Assembly: GCA_024734555.1 (NCBI GenBank)
Contig: JANPWX010000437.1
Span: 2,126,268 to 2,190,267, forward strand
Direction: 5' to 3'
Source: Trochalopteron elliotii
Lineage: Eukaryota; Chordata; Aves; Passeriformes; Leiothrichidae
Length of the DNA stretch: 64,000 nucleotides
The stretch's first letter is position 1. Every line of letters begins with the position of its first letter. A program made the translations under genes and the position numbers. Positions 25,501-38,304 of the stretch are shown here, piece by piece. A model generated the notes under the pieces. That model did not search any database, was not told the origin of the DNA, and saw only the letters and a list, made by a program, of their open reading frames with translations.

Positions 25501-28500
25501 AACAGTGGTTTCATTATTTCTCATATCTCCCAATGCTGTAAAAAAGGCTTTTCATCATGGCCAGGATTCAAATGAAAAGAGTGGAACGACAATACTGACT
25601 TCTGGGAAAGTACAGCTCTTGTAGAAGCCACTGCAAGTAGACCAGATTTTGACAATTCCCAAGAATTGTAGCTGCCACAAAGAACTGGTGGAACAACACA
25701 GAGCAGCTTTCCCTTCCTGTGATCAGCCTGATGAAGGTACCACCTCTGCTGAACACACCAACAAGGTTTTTTGTTCATTTTACATAATTTTGTAGCTTAA
25801 ATTTTAGGTGTAAGAAAGGGGCTTTGATCAGTATGTTTCTAGCACTCCTCAGTTCCATTTCCTAATTACTGCAATTCACATAATCTATAGTATTAGCAAA
25901 GATGGCTCAGCCTCATTAGTAATGGAAAGTACAGAATTCCAGGAAGTTCAGCACTTAATTAGGAAAAGTTCTGTGGAGACCCAAAAATCTTTCTTTTATT
26001 CTTTCTCTTTTTTTTTTCTTTTTTTTTTTTTAAAAGGAACTCCATCTAAGAAGATATTTTGACAGCTTGGTTGTACAAATGATATTATTGAGTTAGAATG
26101 CAGATTACAAACACATTATTTGCATGGCAAATGTGGTTTTCACTCTATTCTATCCCCCTCCATCTTTTAATTTAAAAAAAAAATCCTAGATCAGAACATA
26201 TCATTAGCTGTGCTTCTTAGTGAACCTGACTTTTCTCAAGAAATTTACATCTTTCTCTCATTTTCTGTTAAGGTTTCTTACCCTGTTTTCTCACCTAAAG
26301 AATTATAATGAGGTAGAGAGAATGAGATCTATGGGGAAAGCAGTGGACCTAGAGACTAAAGGTAAAAGGATGATTGATGGTATGAAATTACCATAAAAGT
26401 ACAATCAGGATCAGATTTTAAAATGAATTTTTAAGCAGCCTAAGAGATACTCTTTGATTTGTAGTCTGGTGGAATGGATAATGTCTCATTCAGTGGATAA
26501 AGTTTCTCACTGTGTGACTTGAGCTTTTTCTGATCTTTCTGACTGGGAGTAAAATGGAACCAAAGCATAAAGTGGTTTTTAATGCTGAAAATATCAAAAG
26601 CAATATTCTTAATGTCAAAACCTAGGCGTATCAGGTGATAAAAAGAAAAATAAATATCAGCTAATTATAGTGTTGATATTATTGTATAAAAGACACTATC
26701 GTCTTAAGCACCCTCTTGGATCTATAAAAATATTTTAAACGTAAGGAAAGGGTCAGATCTTTATGTTGAAATGTAAAACCTCCTGATCTTTAAACACTTT
26801 AAGTATTTGTGAATTTGTTAAATCAATTTTCAATCCAAGACAAATACTACAATTTATGTCTGAGCAACACATGACATGTATTGCAATCTCTATATAACTA
26901 ACAGCAATTTACAGTGCAATTGGAGGGTCGGCAAAAACAGAACTTAGGGGGTATTTAAGAGCATAAAATATTCTGTAAAATTATTGGTATATAATTGCAT
27001 CAAATATTAAAATAAATTTACAAAAGTTGAAAGGTGAAATTAGGACATTTTTCACTTTCTAATTTAGTGCATTTTCATGAGACATCTTATTGGCTCTGTA
27101 GGATTGATATTAGAAAGCATTACATTGTTGACAGGCTTTTTTTTAAAAAAACAAATTCTTTCAATTATGAATCTTTTTTTTTTCTCCCCCTGCTTTCTAT
27201 TTCATTTATTTAGTTTGGAGGATTTCATTCTGATAGTAAATTTAAAAATAAGAATTCTTTTTTTTATTTTTGTAAGCTAATTTACTCCTTTCATGTACAA
27301 GGAAATTTATGATTAATTTTCTTCCCAATATATATGTAATAAAGATGCTCATATATACCATTTTATGTGTAACCTCAGAGGATTATGTATTTCATTACAT
27401 GGATCCTTATTATATGGCTGGATATTGTGATATTAAAATTACAGACAATATTTTAAAATAGTTTAGCATTATAAAAAAACTCCCAAGATTTCCAACAGTT
27501 GCTTCTTATGACAGTTTTCATTTTTTTCCCTCCTCCTGACAGTTCCCATAATGACTTTAATCATATAGTCTGGAAATGGAGCAGGTTACTGAACAGCAAC
27601 AAACTCACTGGTCAATGTCGGTGTCACTTTTCTGGGAGCAGGACTTTTTGAGCATCAAGGAACTAATTTTAACAGCCTGCTGGAAAAAGTGTTAAGTGCA
27701 TTAACTCCCTGTCAATCATATTTTTAGCATGCTGGCCAAATTATTATTATTATTTGGCTCAAGACATTCTATTGAAACTTATTTGTATGGTATTCTTATG
27801 TGTGTACCTTATGTGACTAATGATGATTGTTTATGGAGAGGTGCCTGTCCAATTATTTTTGAAGGAACACAAGAATGCAGAATGACTGGAAGCATCAGGT
27901 TTTTGCCAGAGAATGCCTCAGGTAAGAGGAGAATGGCTAGAGGCTATAAGGAATCACAAGAGACAAGTCAGAGTCGTAAATTGGGAAACTGACATATCTC
28001 ATCTAATATACTTGCTAACTAGGCCTTTAAAAACCTTGACATTTAACTAAGTTTGTGGAAAAGTTATATATTTTGTCCTTTTCTATTGGCTATAACTCAT
28101 TAATATGATGAACTGAGGTGTTTATAATCATTATCAGCATTAGCTGACTAGCATATGGGATCATTTAGAGATCCAGTTAAGCACCTAACAACTGCTCAGT
28201 TGTTTGTGTAGGTTGTGCCTTTTTCAAAGTCAAGTCAGTCAAAAATGATATTGCAAGTTATTTACCCTTTTGGTACTTCAGTGTGTGAAATAGGATGAAA
28301 GAATGCTGGTATTCAGCTGAGGCATTTAAATAATGCTTTGGAAGTCCTGGCCTGTTTAGAACACACTGCAATCCTTACTGTAAAACAGAAATTTCTGATG
28401 GTTTCAAGAAAAAAAGGTAATACAAAAACAAACTTTGCAGTGAATGCTGCCTATTAACTCAAAACGATTTAAATACATTAGGGGCTTAACTTTTTTTCCT

Positions 28501-31500
28501 GGTGAAAATAAACTTCGTCTTTACTCGTTAATGTTCCAAGGATAAGACATTAACAGGTAATTAAATACATACCCTGCCCTGATTCTGATTCTATGTATAC
28601 AGATTTTTATATAGGGGGGAAAAAAAAATCTAATTTCTATGTAAAAACATAAACCAACAAAAATTCAAGCCAGGGAGTTCTGTGAAATGAACAACAAAAG
28701 GAACTCACATCAGTATGAAAAGTGGAGATGATCACAAAAAAAGCAGAAGGAGGCACTGTAGCTCAATAGCTAGAAAAGAGTATGTTTTAATTTCTGAAGA
28801 GCTCTCCTCTCTGAAAAATTGAATTAATACAATATACTTTGCAAGAAAGCATTTTTATTCTTAGGGATTGCCGTAATTTTTTCAAAAAGCAGAGAAAATA
28901 TGAAGGGAGCTAGTCAATGGAGGGAGGGGGAAGCTATTAAGGATTGTTTTCCCAGGGCAGGAAGCTGAAATTCAGTAGGAAGAGGCATTTTGACAAGCAC
29001 TTTGTATTTCCAACAAAAATGGAATCTTGCTCATTTAGTGCAACTGGAAAACAATTAATTGAGGAAACCCCCTCATTTTAATCTTACACATGAGAAACTG
29101 TATTGACTTTTAGAGGATATGAGTTAAGTCTACCAGCACTAGGAATTCATTCCTTTTACCTAATGTATTTTGGAACATGAATAAATTATACAGCTACATA
29201 TTACAGTAGGAGAGAAAATGACTACTACTGCTCAGGCTGGGTGACGTTTGCCATGCTATCCCCGTTTTCGGTAGCTCATAACTTTCTGAAAACTTCTGGC
29301 TGCTGGGTGAAATTTTTCATAGTTTAGGTCTCTGTTGAATGAAAATTATTTTTTGAGAGTTTGAGGGACTCATTCCATTATTTCTGGATATGTGTGAATA
29401 AAAACATATAGCCCATCAGGCAAACAGTCTTGTTTCTTCTGCACTGCAGTGTCATCCAAATGGAGAATGGAAAAGGGATCATTTTATGAGAATTTGGGGA
29501 CTGCAAATGAATAATTTCATGTCTGCTCAAAGAGTTGCTTAGTTTGAAAACAATGAAAATCTTAGAGGAATTTCCAGTTTCATCCACTGTGCTGCTGAAT
29601 TCCCTCAGCTCCTTTTCCTCAGTGCATTTTTTCAGGTGATGATAACCACACAAACTTGTCAAACATAAGTGTTCTTTGTCTGGTCACTTATGATCAACAA
29701 TTACTTGGCAATATTTTGACTGGGCTGAGATCACTGAAGACTCTGTGCTGAGTTATATTTAAGTAAGCCTTCAGATGTTGTGAAATGAAATCAGAATGTT
29801 CCAGCATGTGTAGGCTCCTTGAATTGCTGCATTCCATGAGGAATCTAATCTTTCAGAGGAACATGTCACAGGACACGTTCATTTTCTTCCAATTACACTC
29901 ATCCAGTTGGTTAAAGAAATAAGAAGGCATTGCCAAGTTGGTTAAAAAGGTAAGCATAAGTAACTTTGAAAAGACATCTGTGCTTCCAAAAAATAAAATC
30001 TGAAAATCTGTTTCAACTGTTTCTCCCACTCTCCTCAGGTGATAAATTCAGTTCCACAGGTGTTCTGCTAGGAACTTGCACAGAGGCAGCAGACTCCTAA
30101 ATATTGGTATTTACACCAGAAACCTGGCTACAAATAATTATCAGCCAGTGAAAAAATAGCAAGAATATTATCTCACTCAAAGTCCACAAAACCCAATAAA
30201 ATATTTTAACAAACTGCCTGCAAAACGAGAGTGATTGTAAGAAGTCTTTGGTATATAAATGCTTTGGGTAAGAAAGGGAATAATTTTTATATCAAGAAGC
30301 TGAAAATCAGGATTGTAAGACAACAGACATAATTGTGGGTTTTCTAAGTTGCAAGTGCAGTGGGGCTGCTTTATCCTACAAACTTAATGACACTTTCATG
30401 ACACTCATCTCTGAGTTGGTGTCAATTTAAATAAAATTACTAAGTAAAAGTGTATAAGAAAAATATTGACTGCAATCTGTATAAATAAATCCTTCTGGAG
30501 GGACAGCCTAGAAGGAAATACATCTTCCCTCCAGAATGAAAAGAAGGGTGGGGAAGAATTGCTTGCTTTCTTCCTTAAAAAAATTCAGTGTCTCAGCAGA
30601 TGATACTTAATTGATAAATTTGGACAAGTGATTGGGAAAACTGTTTCTTTCAAAGTTCTGAATGCAATCTCCATATCTGAATTTACAAAGCAAGTGTATA
30701 AACAAAAAAGAGGAAAACAATATTCCCGTTCTTGTCAATTCTTTACATTTGGATAAATTCTATAAAATACATCTACATACATGGAGTGGATTGTTACATC
30801 TTTCCCATCATGTGAACCAAACTATGTCAGGTTTAAATGCTGTGTCTAGACTTGCAGTTAGCAATTTCTGTAGTGCTGTAGACTAAAACATCAGAGCCCA
30901 ACTTGAGCAAAATTCCATCTCCTAGCCTTCATTGCGTAAATATGTTGTGTTTTAGTGTTATTTTACAGCTCTTATTTCCTGCTTTCCATGGGTTAATTGT
31001 TAGGAATAAGTGAGTGGAAGTTAATTATTTGCAGTAATAGCAGCAGTTAATTGAAAAGGAGATACAAAATGTTTTTGCTTTAGCATGAGGAACTGTTTCT
31101 GTGAAGGTCAGTCAAGTCAGCAAACAAAGTTAATACAAGCTGCATACAGGGCATCAGCTAAATTTTTAAGAGCATTTTCTGGAAAGGCGTATGTAAAAGT
31201 CTGTAGCTGAAACTATGGTTAAAAAATCAGCAACTCAGTACATTCAAACTATGTGTGTCCAAGTGCTCTAAATACATTTGTTGTCAGGTCGGCTGTTGTG
31301 CTCAGCTCAACACTGCACGTGAGGCACCTGCTGACTTCAGTGGGGCCTTCAGTCCTACATAAGGATATCTCTTCCTGCCCAACAATTCCAAAATTATTTT
31401 ATCAGATCTGAGATGAGTGCATCACTGAACACAAACAGAACAGTTACAGGAAAGGGACTGAAAAACACATAACCTTCATGTTTTAAACTAAACATTTGCA

Positions 31501-32264
31501 CATACCATTTCTGTTCCTACTAAGGTGCATGGGAAGAGACCAAGAGTATAACCAGTTCTATCTAAGTCTTCCTTAATTCTGTCATAGATGAATGTTTGAG
31601 GGTGAGGAAATGAAAATGAGCAGCCAAGGCACCCCTTGTGGCATTGTGACTGCCTTTCCAAACTCCATGCATGGGCAGAGCTGTGGGTTGGCATTGCAGG
31701 GTGGGAGAACAGAGAGACAGGGTTGGAAGCTGGATTAAGCCCTCAGCTTCCCATCCCTGTTTCCCAGCAATGCTTCTTTTGTACCCCTGAGCTATGTCTT
31801 TCAGTAGACGAGTGCTGTGGAGCCTCAGAACTGTGAATCTGGTGCAGGGAGAAGTGTATAAAGGCACAGGCTTTTAGTTTGGTTTTAGTTGGTACTAGGG
31901 TTGAGATGGAGAATGGGAAGTGAAGGCACATAACCAAGCAAGAGACAACTGATAACCTCAAATATCTTTCCCATAGCAAATTTCTGAGATCTGAGGTCCA
32001 GACAATTTTTGGATATGTGATACTTAAGTTCTTTATTATTATATAGCTTGACCTTGACTAACTTGAGTCAGAAAAATAGTCGCTTTTGTTCTATGTGTCC
32101 TAAACATAAACCAGTATTTCTGTTAAGCAGCTATCGTCATACTTTAAAAAAACCAAGATATTTGTCACCTCATATATGCAGTCCTTGCCTAAGGGACATC
32201 AACATGACCCAGGGGCAATAGCACCGAGTTCAGTGGACCCTGTCCCATAGCTTGCAGGACAACC
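22505..32264. other. Unique AT-rich DNA
   Basis: Almost 10 kb without a supported gene or a recognisable recent repeat. It holds a pyrimidine run at 25995-26033, a short TTA microsatellite near 27740-27755, and a perfect 11-bp hairpin at 30493-30536. A 93-codon frame at 24016-24294 is proline/serine-rich at its start but lacks splice or promoter support. Confidence 0.55.
30493..30536. repeat. Perfect 11-bp inverted repeat, 22-base spacer
   Basis: The arms ttctggaggga (30493-30503) and tccctccagaa (30526-30536) are exact complements. This is the most GC-balanced hairpin in the window. The total size of 44 bases and the mispaired inner region make a microRNA precursor unlikely. Confidence 0.85.
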
Positions 32265-32395
32265 TTACTCTAATCACATTACATTCAGTGTCTTAGTTTC
32301 CTCATCTGTAGGACTTCGATAAGAACTTTCATTTTATTTGTAAATGCAGAAGAACACTTCAGGGAAATAGATGCTACTATTCTAAATTGAATCAA
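32265..32395 (-). repeat. MIR-type SINE relic, antisense
   Basis: The block cttagtttcctcatctgta at 32291-32310 is the complement of the MIR/CORE-SINE core (gatgaggaaactgag). It is followed at the right distance by a degenerate stretch ending gatgctactattc, which resembles the MIR 3' part. MIR elements are ancient in amniotes and survive as diverged fragments in birds. The ends are approximate. Confidence 0.5.
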
Positions 32396-33689
32396 TTATG
32401 CCTGAATCCCAAGGTATCCCAAGTTTAGGCAACACCTTTCAGTGGATGAGAAAGGCCACCAGCTAGACAGAACACATGAATCTGAGTGAACACAGGAATT
32501 AATTTACACTTCTTATTTCTATCTTTTTTTTCTTCCTTCTCCTATGTTGGTACACCTGGCCCTGTTGTGCTTGAAAAATCTAGGCTTAGCCATTTGAAGT
32601 AACTATGCAGAATGTATTTGTTTATAAATAGTACCCACACAAACATCTTTGCAGTCTCCAAGACAAATATCCAACTCCCCTCATTCTGTTTTGGTCACTT
32701 CCTAGTCTCAGTGTATTCTTGGCACACATGCAAGTAATCTGTCTGGTTTACGAGAGAGTACCTCATCTGCTGTTATTGGTGAGAACAGTTTTAATAGTCT
32801 TCCTTTCTGCAAATAGCTCTGAAACTCTGACATCTCCATTACATTCATGTCCATTGTACTGAACTGATCTTCTTCCAAAAGCCTGTAATATTTTTCTTTC
32901 TCTTGTTCAGGTATTGCTAATAAAGCAGTCCCAAGAGTGACTTTAGCTGTATAATATCATAAACATAATCTTTAGTTGCATCAACTGTGTTATTTAGATG
33001 TGCTATTTTATTTTTATCAACACTTTAGTCTTTAAAAGGCACTTGTTTTATCTTCAAAACTTTCTGTCAGGGTTTCTATCTGCAGTCTTTGGGATACAAT
33101 TGCCCAATGCTCAGTATGCCTGGCTGGAGGACACTCATTTATTTTCACTATTTCATAAGAGTAAAGGATTTCTTAGAAAATCATTCCAAGGAGCATACAT
33201 CCCTTTTCACCAGCAGGAATTGCTTGCAGCAGTATCAAGGAAAAGGTATCATTTACTATCTTTAAAAATTGCTTATCCATTGCAGGTTTAATTACAACAG
33301 CCTTCTAGTAATTGAAACCTTCTCTTACAGCTAAGCTGATCTGAATTCAGAGAGGTTAGACCAATGTGTAGTTGATATTACAAAGCACAGATTAATTTTA
33401 GGAAAGCAACTGGCCTCAGTTTCCTTTAAGCAATTATATTTACCATTTACTCTTTAACAATTATTGTTTTCATAAATCTTACTTGCAGCTTAGAAATTCT
33501 CCAGCCCCCAGTTCACATTTTCCTAAAACTCTCTCAAAAAGTTTAAAAAAAACAAAATAAACCATTTGTTCTTCACCCTTTCCCAGAATGATCAACACCA
33601 GCAAAGAAGTGAGATGTTTTTTTAAGGCATATACTTTGAGCTTCTATCAGACTTACCAATACATTTTCACCAACATCTGTTTGCTGTGA

Positions 33690-33755
33690 ACTGCACTATT
33701 ATTCCCATTGATTGATAAAGAACTGAAGCAGAAGACAATTTACTCCACCTCATAC
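33690..33755 (+). repeat. Possible MIR-type SINE relic
   Basis: The segment actattattcccattgat followed by aaagaactgaagcagaag resembles the MIR stretch with a conserved cccattttacagatgaggaaactgag-like order, with substitutions. It is short and diverged, so the call is tentative. Confidence 0.35.
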
Positions 33756-35442
33756 TGAGGAATTATGATAGGACTATGAGAAAGGTTGAATTCTCTGATC
33801 TTGATAGAAGGTTTAAACAACATATCACCCAAAATGATTGACCAAAGAGAGATAAACTTGGCTATGGAATTAGTAGTGCTTCTACCATTATGAAGATGAA
33901 AAGAACAATCTGTCTTATTTTAATATTACACTTCTTGGTTTATGTCTTAAAAGTCTCCCTCAAAATGCATATTTTGGGGTGTCTGTATTTGGGTTGATTT
34001 TTGGGGAGACTGCTTCTGGAATACATAGGGACTGATGGAAGATACATTTTCAACTCAACAGCTTCAAGGGTGGCAGGTGCCATTGTGTCTCTGCTTTTAT
34101 AGTCTGTTTGCAACTATCACTAAGGGTTTGTAGACCTATTAAAAGGATGGAGATGAATAAATAATATTTGATAGCTGTGAAGTAGTTTTGGTTGGATTAT
34201 TTGTGGATATAAAGAGGCTTCTTTTGTGTAGTGCTGTTAGTGAATCACTAGTGGAGATTGTGACGAATTAAAATAACAAACAGGTAGTCGTTAAAAACCA
34301 AATAAAATAAGCAAGCTAAGTCTACACAAGCATAGCCTGACTCCAAAGTCATAATTTTAGGGAATTAAAGTGTTGCCATATTTATTACAGTTTACAATAG
34401 TATTTACATGTTTGTACATTTCTTTTATTAGTTCACTAGCATGTTTGTCCTCCCAGGCAAATTTTACACCTTTGTAAGAAACATGTTTTTGACTCAAGTC
34501 TTCAATTTATAATCCAGGTTTTCCTATTGACCATTAAACTGCTGATGCATTGCCTGTGGTAAATATAAACAAACTTGGTGGAAAATGGCCACCTTGTTTG
34601 TTTTTTTTTTTTTTTGTGAAAGGAATCTGACAGATCAAGTGGATATCATTATTATTGTCTCAATGGAGAGGAGAATGTTTGAGTCAATATTTTGCCAAGA
34701 CTTTTGGGCCGAATTCTCTCATGTCTTTACTGAGAGGTAGAGGAGCACTGTGATACATCTGTGATGAGAACCAAGCCATCAACCCTTGGTGGTCTGGATT
34801 TTATACTGTGTGATTTCTATATCATACAAGATGTTTGAATTGTTAGATAGGATCACATGGAGTACATCTTTGGGCTGGTTCTTAGAAATATGCAAAGAAC
34901 TTTCACTCAAAGCATTTCTGGTGCCTGGGCTCTTTCTGTGTTTTTCTGACTTCTCATTGTGAGGTGTGTTTTTGAAGGTAATGGAGAAAAGCCACCGGCA
35001 GCAGCAGATTCTTTCATCACATTGGTCTTTCTATCCCCTGACAAGTCAGCAACTGAATATGCAATGGCTATAAATCTTGCAAAATGATTAGCCAAAGGCT
35101 ATCATAATTCATACACTCCAAAAGATTGAGAAGTGTTCTACCTAGTTAGGGTGCTTTTCCAGATTTAATTCATGATACTCTTTGAGTTAGCCTAATTGAA
35201 ACAGAACATCCACTTTGCAAATGAAAAAACGAAACCACCCACCCTAGTATGTCTTTTTTTTTTAATCTTTGTAGGCCTATAACTACTGATGCTTGAATTT
35301 GAAGATCACAAGGATCAGAACATAAAAATATATCACCCTTATAATAAATGTTAATAAAAACGTGGCAAAAATGTGAACTGCAACTCCTGTGTTCCCTACT
35401 GCTTCTGCTCAATCTAAACACATTGTTTTCTTGTCTTTGTAG
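33756..35442. other. Unique DNA with a T15 run
   Basis: No gene is visible. A 15-base T run lies at 34601-34615. The rest is AT-rich unique sequence. Confidence 0.5.
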
Positions 35443-35513
35443 ACCTGCAAAATTATTAAAAACCTGCACCAAGTTTCTTTTCATTCCCACTAAAATGAAG
35501 CAGTTAGCAACAG
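35443..35513 (+). CDS. Candidate short exon, weak
   Basis: A good acceptor (cattgttttcttgtctttgtag) and donor (ACAG followed by gtacct) flank 71 bases. Only one frame is open: one base, 23 codons, one base (starts PAKLLKTCTKFLFIPTKM, ends KQLAT). It needs an upstream exon ending in phase 2 and leaves in phase 1, so it joins neither 22399 (exits 1) nor 38305 (enters 0). It may be a cryptic splice pair or a noncoding-RNA exon. Confidence 0.15.
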
Positions 35514-36106
35514 GTACCTACAATCAAATGCCCTTAGTATGCACTTTACAGTTAGAAAGAGAGACAGTAAATAACTTTTAAAAGCCACGTGTACTGCTAT
35601 AGAGCTGTGGTACTTAGCTGTTTGCTTTTTCTATCTGATTTATGAGGTACTTACAGATTTTACTGGTGCTCAGTGCCACAAGACTGAACACACTAAGAAT
35701 TTCTATGCAGAATCAACAGAACGTTTTAGCAACAGAGTCGAGTAAACACACCTGGTTTGTGCATCCAAAAGCCATAATACCAACCAAGTGCAGACTTAGA
35801 CTCTTCAGAGCATGTTTTTGTCTCCCTTGCACTGGAGCAAAGCAAGCTGAATTAGAGTGTGAGACTTCCCCCATGAGTTTTTTTTAAACATGTAAGGTGA
35901 TTTGGGGAAAGAAAGAGAAAACAACTGGGACTTCAGTTAAGCTTAACTGCATCTCTGCTGTTGAATAGTTCTGTTAGCAACCAGTGTGTTCACTGGAATT
36001 CTGGCAAATATCTTTCTGATAGCTATTTGGATGTGCACACAGAGCTTCTCCCTCACCCCCCTCAAATGAAATGTAGAAACTTGTGGTGAGATAATACTTA
36101 AGAAAT

Positions 36107-36135
36107 GGAATGAAAATGAAAAATGAAAATGAAAA
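36107..36135. repeat. GAAAAT-type short tandem repeat
   Basis: Four imperfect copies of a gaatgaaaat-like word run head to tail (ggaatgaaaatgaaaaatga and on). This is a small microsatellite with varying A-run length. Confidence 0.75.
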
Positions 36136-36259
36136 CTCACAAAATGGATTTAAATTATATGATTTGAAGATCATTTTGCCTAAGTTACACATCACCCTCC
36201 CATCAATTTTCATCTGATGGATACTGGAGGAAGGCAAGGAGGAAAGAGCCACAGTCCTG

Positions 36260-36283
36260 GCCCTAGCGCTAGAGTCCTAGGGC
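36260..36283. repeat. Nested palindrome in a GC-rich patch
   Basis: The perfect 10-bp palindrome ctagcgctag (36263-36272) lies inside a larger inverted repeat, gccctag (36260-36266) and ctagggc (36277-36283). The immediate surroundings are GC-richer than the window average. Confidence 0.8.
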
Positions 36284-37395
36284 TCCAACAGTCCCCGAGT
36301 AATTCAGCCCAGTGCCCCATGAGGCTGTGGTGACCTGAGATGAGAAGCAACTTTTCAAATCCTCAGGCACAAGGACGTGAGTGTAACTTGGCCAGATCAA
36401 GTTCAGGAATCATTTTACTGCAGTCAGTGAGCAGAGAAGAATAGGGGATGTTGATGCTTAATTGTAGTTTACACTTCAGTGCAATTAACATTTTTTCACA
36501 TGAATAACATTTTTAGTGTGAAGAGCTTATTTTGTAATCCCATTTTTATTTCATACTAATCCCCATATGCTATTTGATTCTTTTAAATAAGGTTAATATT
36601 CTTTTTAACAGCTTTAAATACAACAGAACATCTCCCTTTTGATTTATAAAATATGTTTATGAGATTAAAATCATGTATGGTATTAAAATACATGAGACTA
36701 ATAGAGTGACTGTCAATTAAAAGTTAAAAGACTGCTCGAAACCTGCAGGTTTTGGTCTCAACAAAGTCTCTTCTAAAAATCAGCCCTTGAAGCTTCTAGG
36801 GGAACAATCTGGGGCTTTTTCAGTCACCAGGGAGCTGAACTCTGAGCTCTCACTGCTCAGCACAATTCATAGCAGCCTAAATATCTCTATAATTCAAGAA
36901 TTTCATATCATCTGAAGTGTCAAAGTAGAATACAAATAGAGAAGTGACCTTTAATCAGTAACTCGAACCATAAAACTCCTGTGTTTGGAAACAATCTGGA
37001 AGCAACTGCAAGCTTCCCTGTGAGCAATCCCACCACAGCAAGCAGGCACACACAACCTGTGTGACACGAGGAGATCGGATTTAGCTCGGCTTGAATACAA
37101 AACAGCGTGGAGATGAATCTCCAAAAGGAGAATTCGTGTTTCTCTTTGCCAAATGAATGAAAGAAGAAAGCACTCTCAGCTCCAGGTATTACTATTTGTC
37201 CATAAAAGATAGGGAAAATACTATTTTGCATACATTTCAAACAAAAATATGTCTTTAACATCAGGTGTATTTTACCAGAAGCCATTTCCTCACAATAAAA
37301 AGCAAAACTCTAGCAACGATTAGAGTCTCCCTAAAATGCACTTAACAGCAATAGCTGCAATATGGGTTTTATTGATTTTCATTTAAATAAAAGAT

Positions 37396-37411
37396 TTTTA
37401 TTTAAATAAAA
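37396..37411. repeat. Perfect 16-bp AT palindrome
   Basis: ttttatttaaataaaa is its own reverse complement. A related atttaaataaaag copy starts at 37381, so the palindrome sits in a short local duplication. Confidence 0.85.
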
Positions 37412-38003
37412 TTTTTGATAAAGAAGAAAGAAAATTCTTTTAGTGAAAAGACTGGAAAAGATCCTATTTGACTAATGCCACAATAACTAATTCAAAATTA
37501 TAACAAGAGAAAATTTTGTATTCATTTTTAGACACGGTTCTCACAAACCAGACATACACAAAATAATCCCTCTGGTCAGTGCTGCTTAAAGATAGCCCTG
37601 GAAAATCTCTGTATGGTGGACCAAAGTATGCATGCAGTGTCTAATAGCTTTATTACATGTACAAGGCAAAAACTACAGAAGGATGTGCAGTGTAGTATGA
37701 CTGGGAGAAAAGAGATTTTTAGATTTTTCCACAATTTCTCTGCAAGGCTGTGTTGGAAGCACTCATATTAATTTAATTTTGTGACTATGTTTCTTCAGTA
37801 AATATTCAGTCCTGCCGTAACAGATGATTTGGGATTGCTTTGGCAGAAGGAGCTCCAGCTTTCATTTCTTTTACATTCTGCTGTTGGTCATTTCAGGCAG
37901 CATTCAAGGAATGTGCATATGAAAAGAAAAGGCACTTCAAGCTTCTCACTGCTGTAAGAGGGGTGCTTTCATTTACATCACTGGAATGTAGAAGCAGTTT
38001 CAG

Positions 38004-38252
38004 AAGAGTCAGATGAGGCCCATGAGGCCTCAAGTCCTCGCAGGCTCACACAGCATCGAGTTATTCATCAATGCAACCGGTTCTGTGTGCACGGAGAGCC
38101 CCGGAGAGGCCACACTGCCACTCTGCAGACCCGGGGAAAAGGCAGCCTGGCAGGACTCACGTCCTGACAGGATCACTCACATCGTGCCAGGAAGGATACA
38201 AGAAATAAAAACAGCTCGTCTCCAATACACATCTCCATTTGGATGTTTCTAA
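38004..38252 (+). other. CpG-richer patch with an open frame
   Basis: Roughly 200 bases with about nine CpGs and GC near half, against a CpG-poor AT-rich background. After an acceptor-like AG (gaagcagtttcag), frame 0 is open to a taa at 38252 (starts KSQMRPMRPQVLAGSHSIEL, ends RLQYTSPFGCF), and a second frame is open for about 55 codons. Only 52 bases separate this stop from the terminal-exon candidate, too short for a normal vertebrate intron, so the two join only if a donor lies earlier (for example gtgcca after CACATC near 38182, weak). It may be an upstream exon, an alternative 3' end, or a noncoding CpG patch. Confidence 0.3.
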
Positions 38253-38304
38253 ATGGGCACGATGTTCAGCGAGCATCTTTTGAGTAGTGGATACTTTTGT
38301 TTAG

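Noticed and set aside
28750..28785. tRNA-like A-box words (tagctcaatagctag)
   Set aside because: There is no B box at the right distance and no cloverleaf can be drawn.
31290..31365. Possible ancient interspersed repeat (ctgacttcagtggggcc)
   Set aside because: It resembles a motif common in old amniote repeats, but it is too short and diverged for me to name a family.
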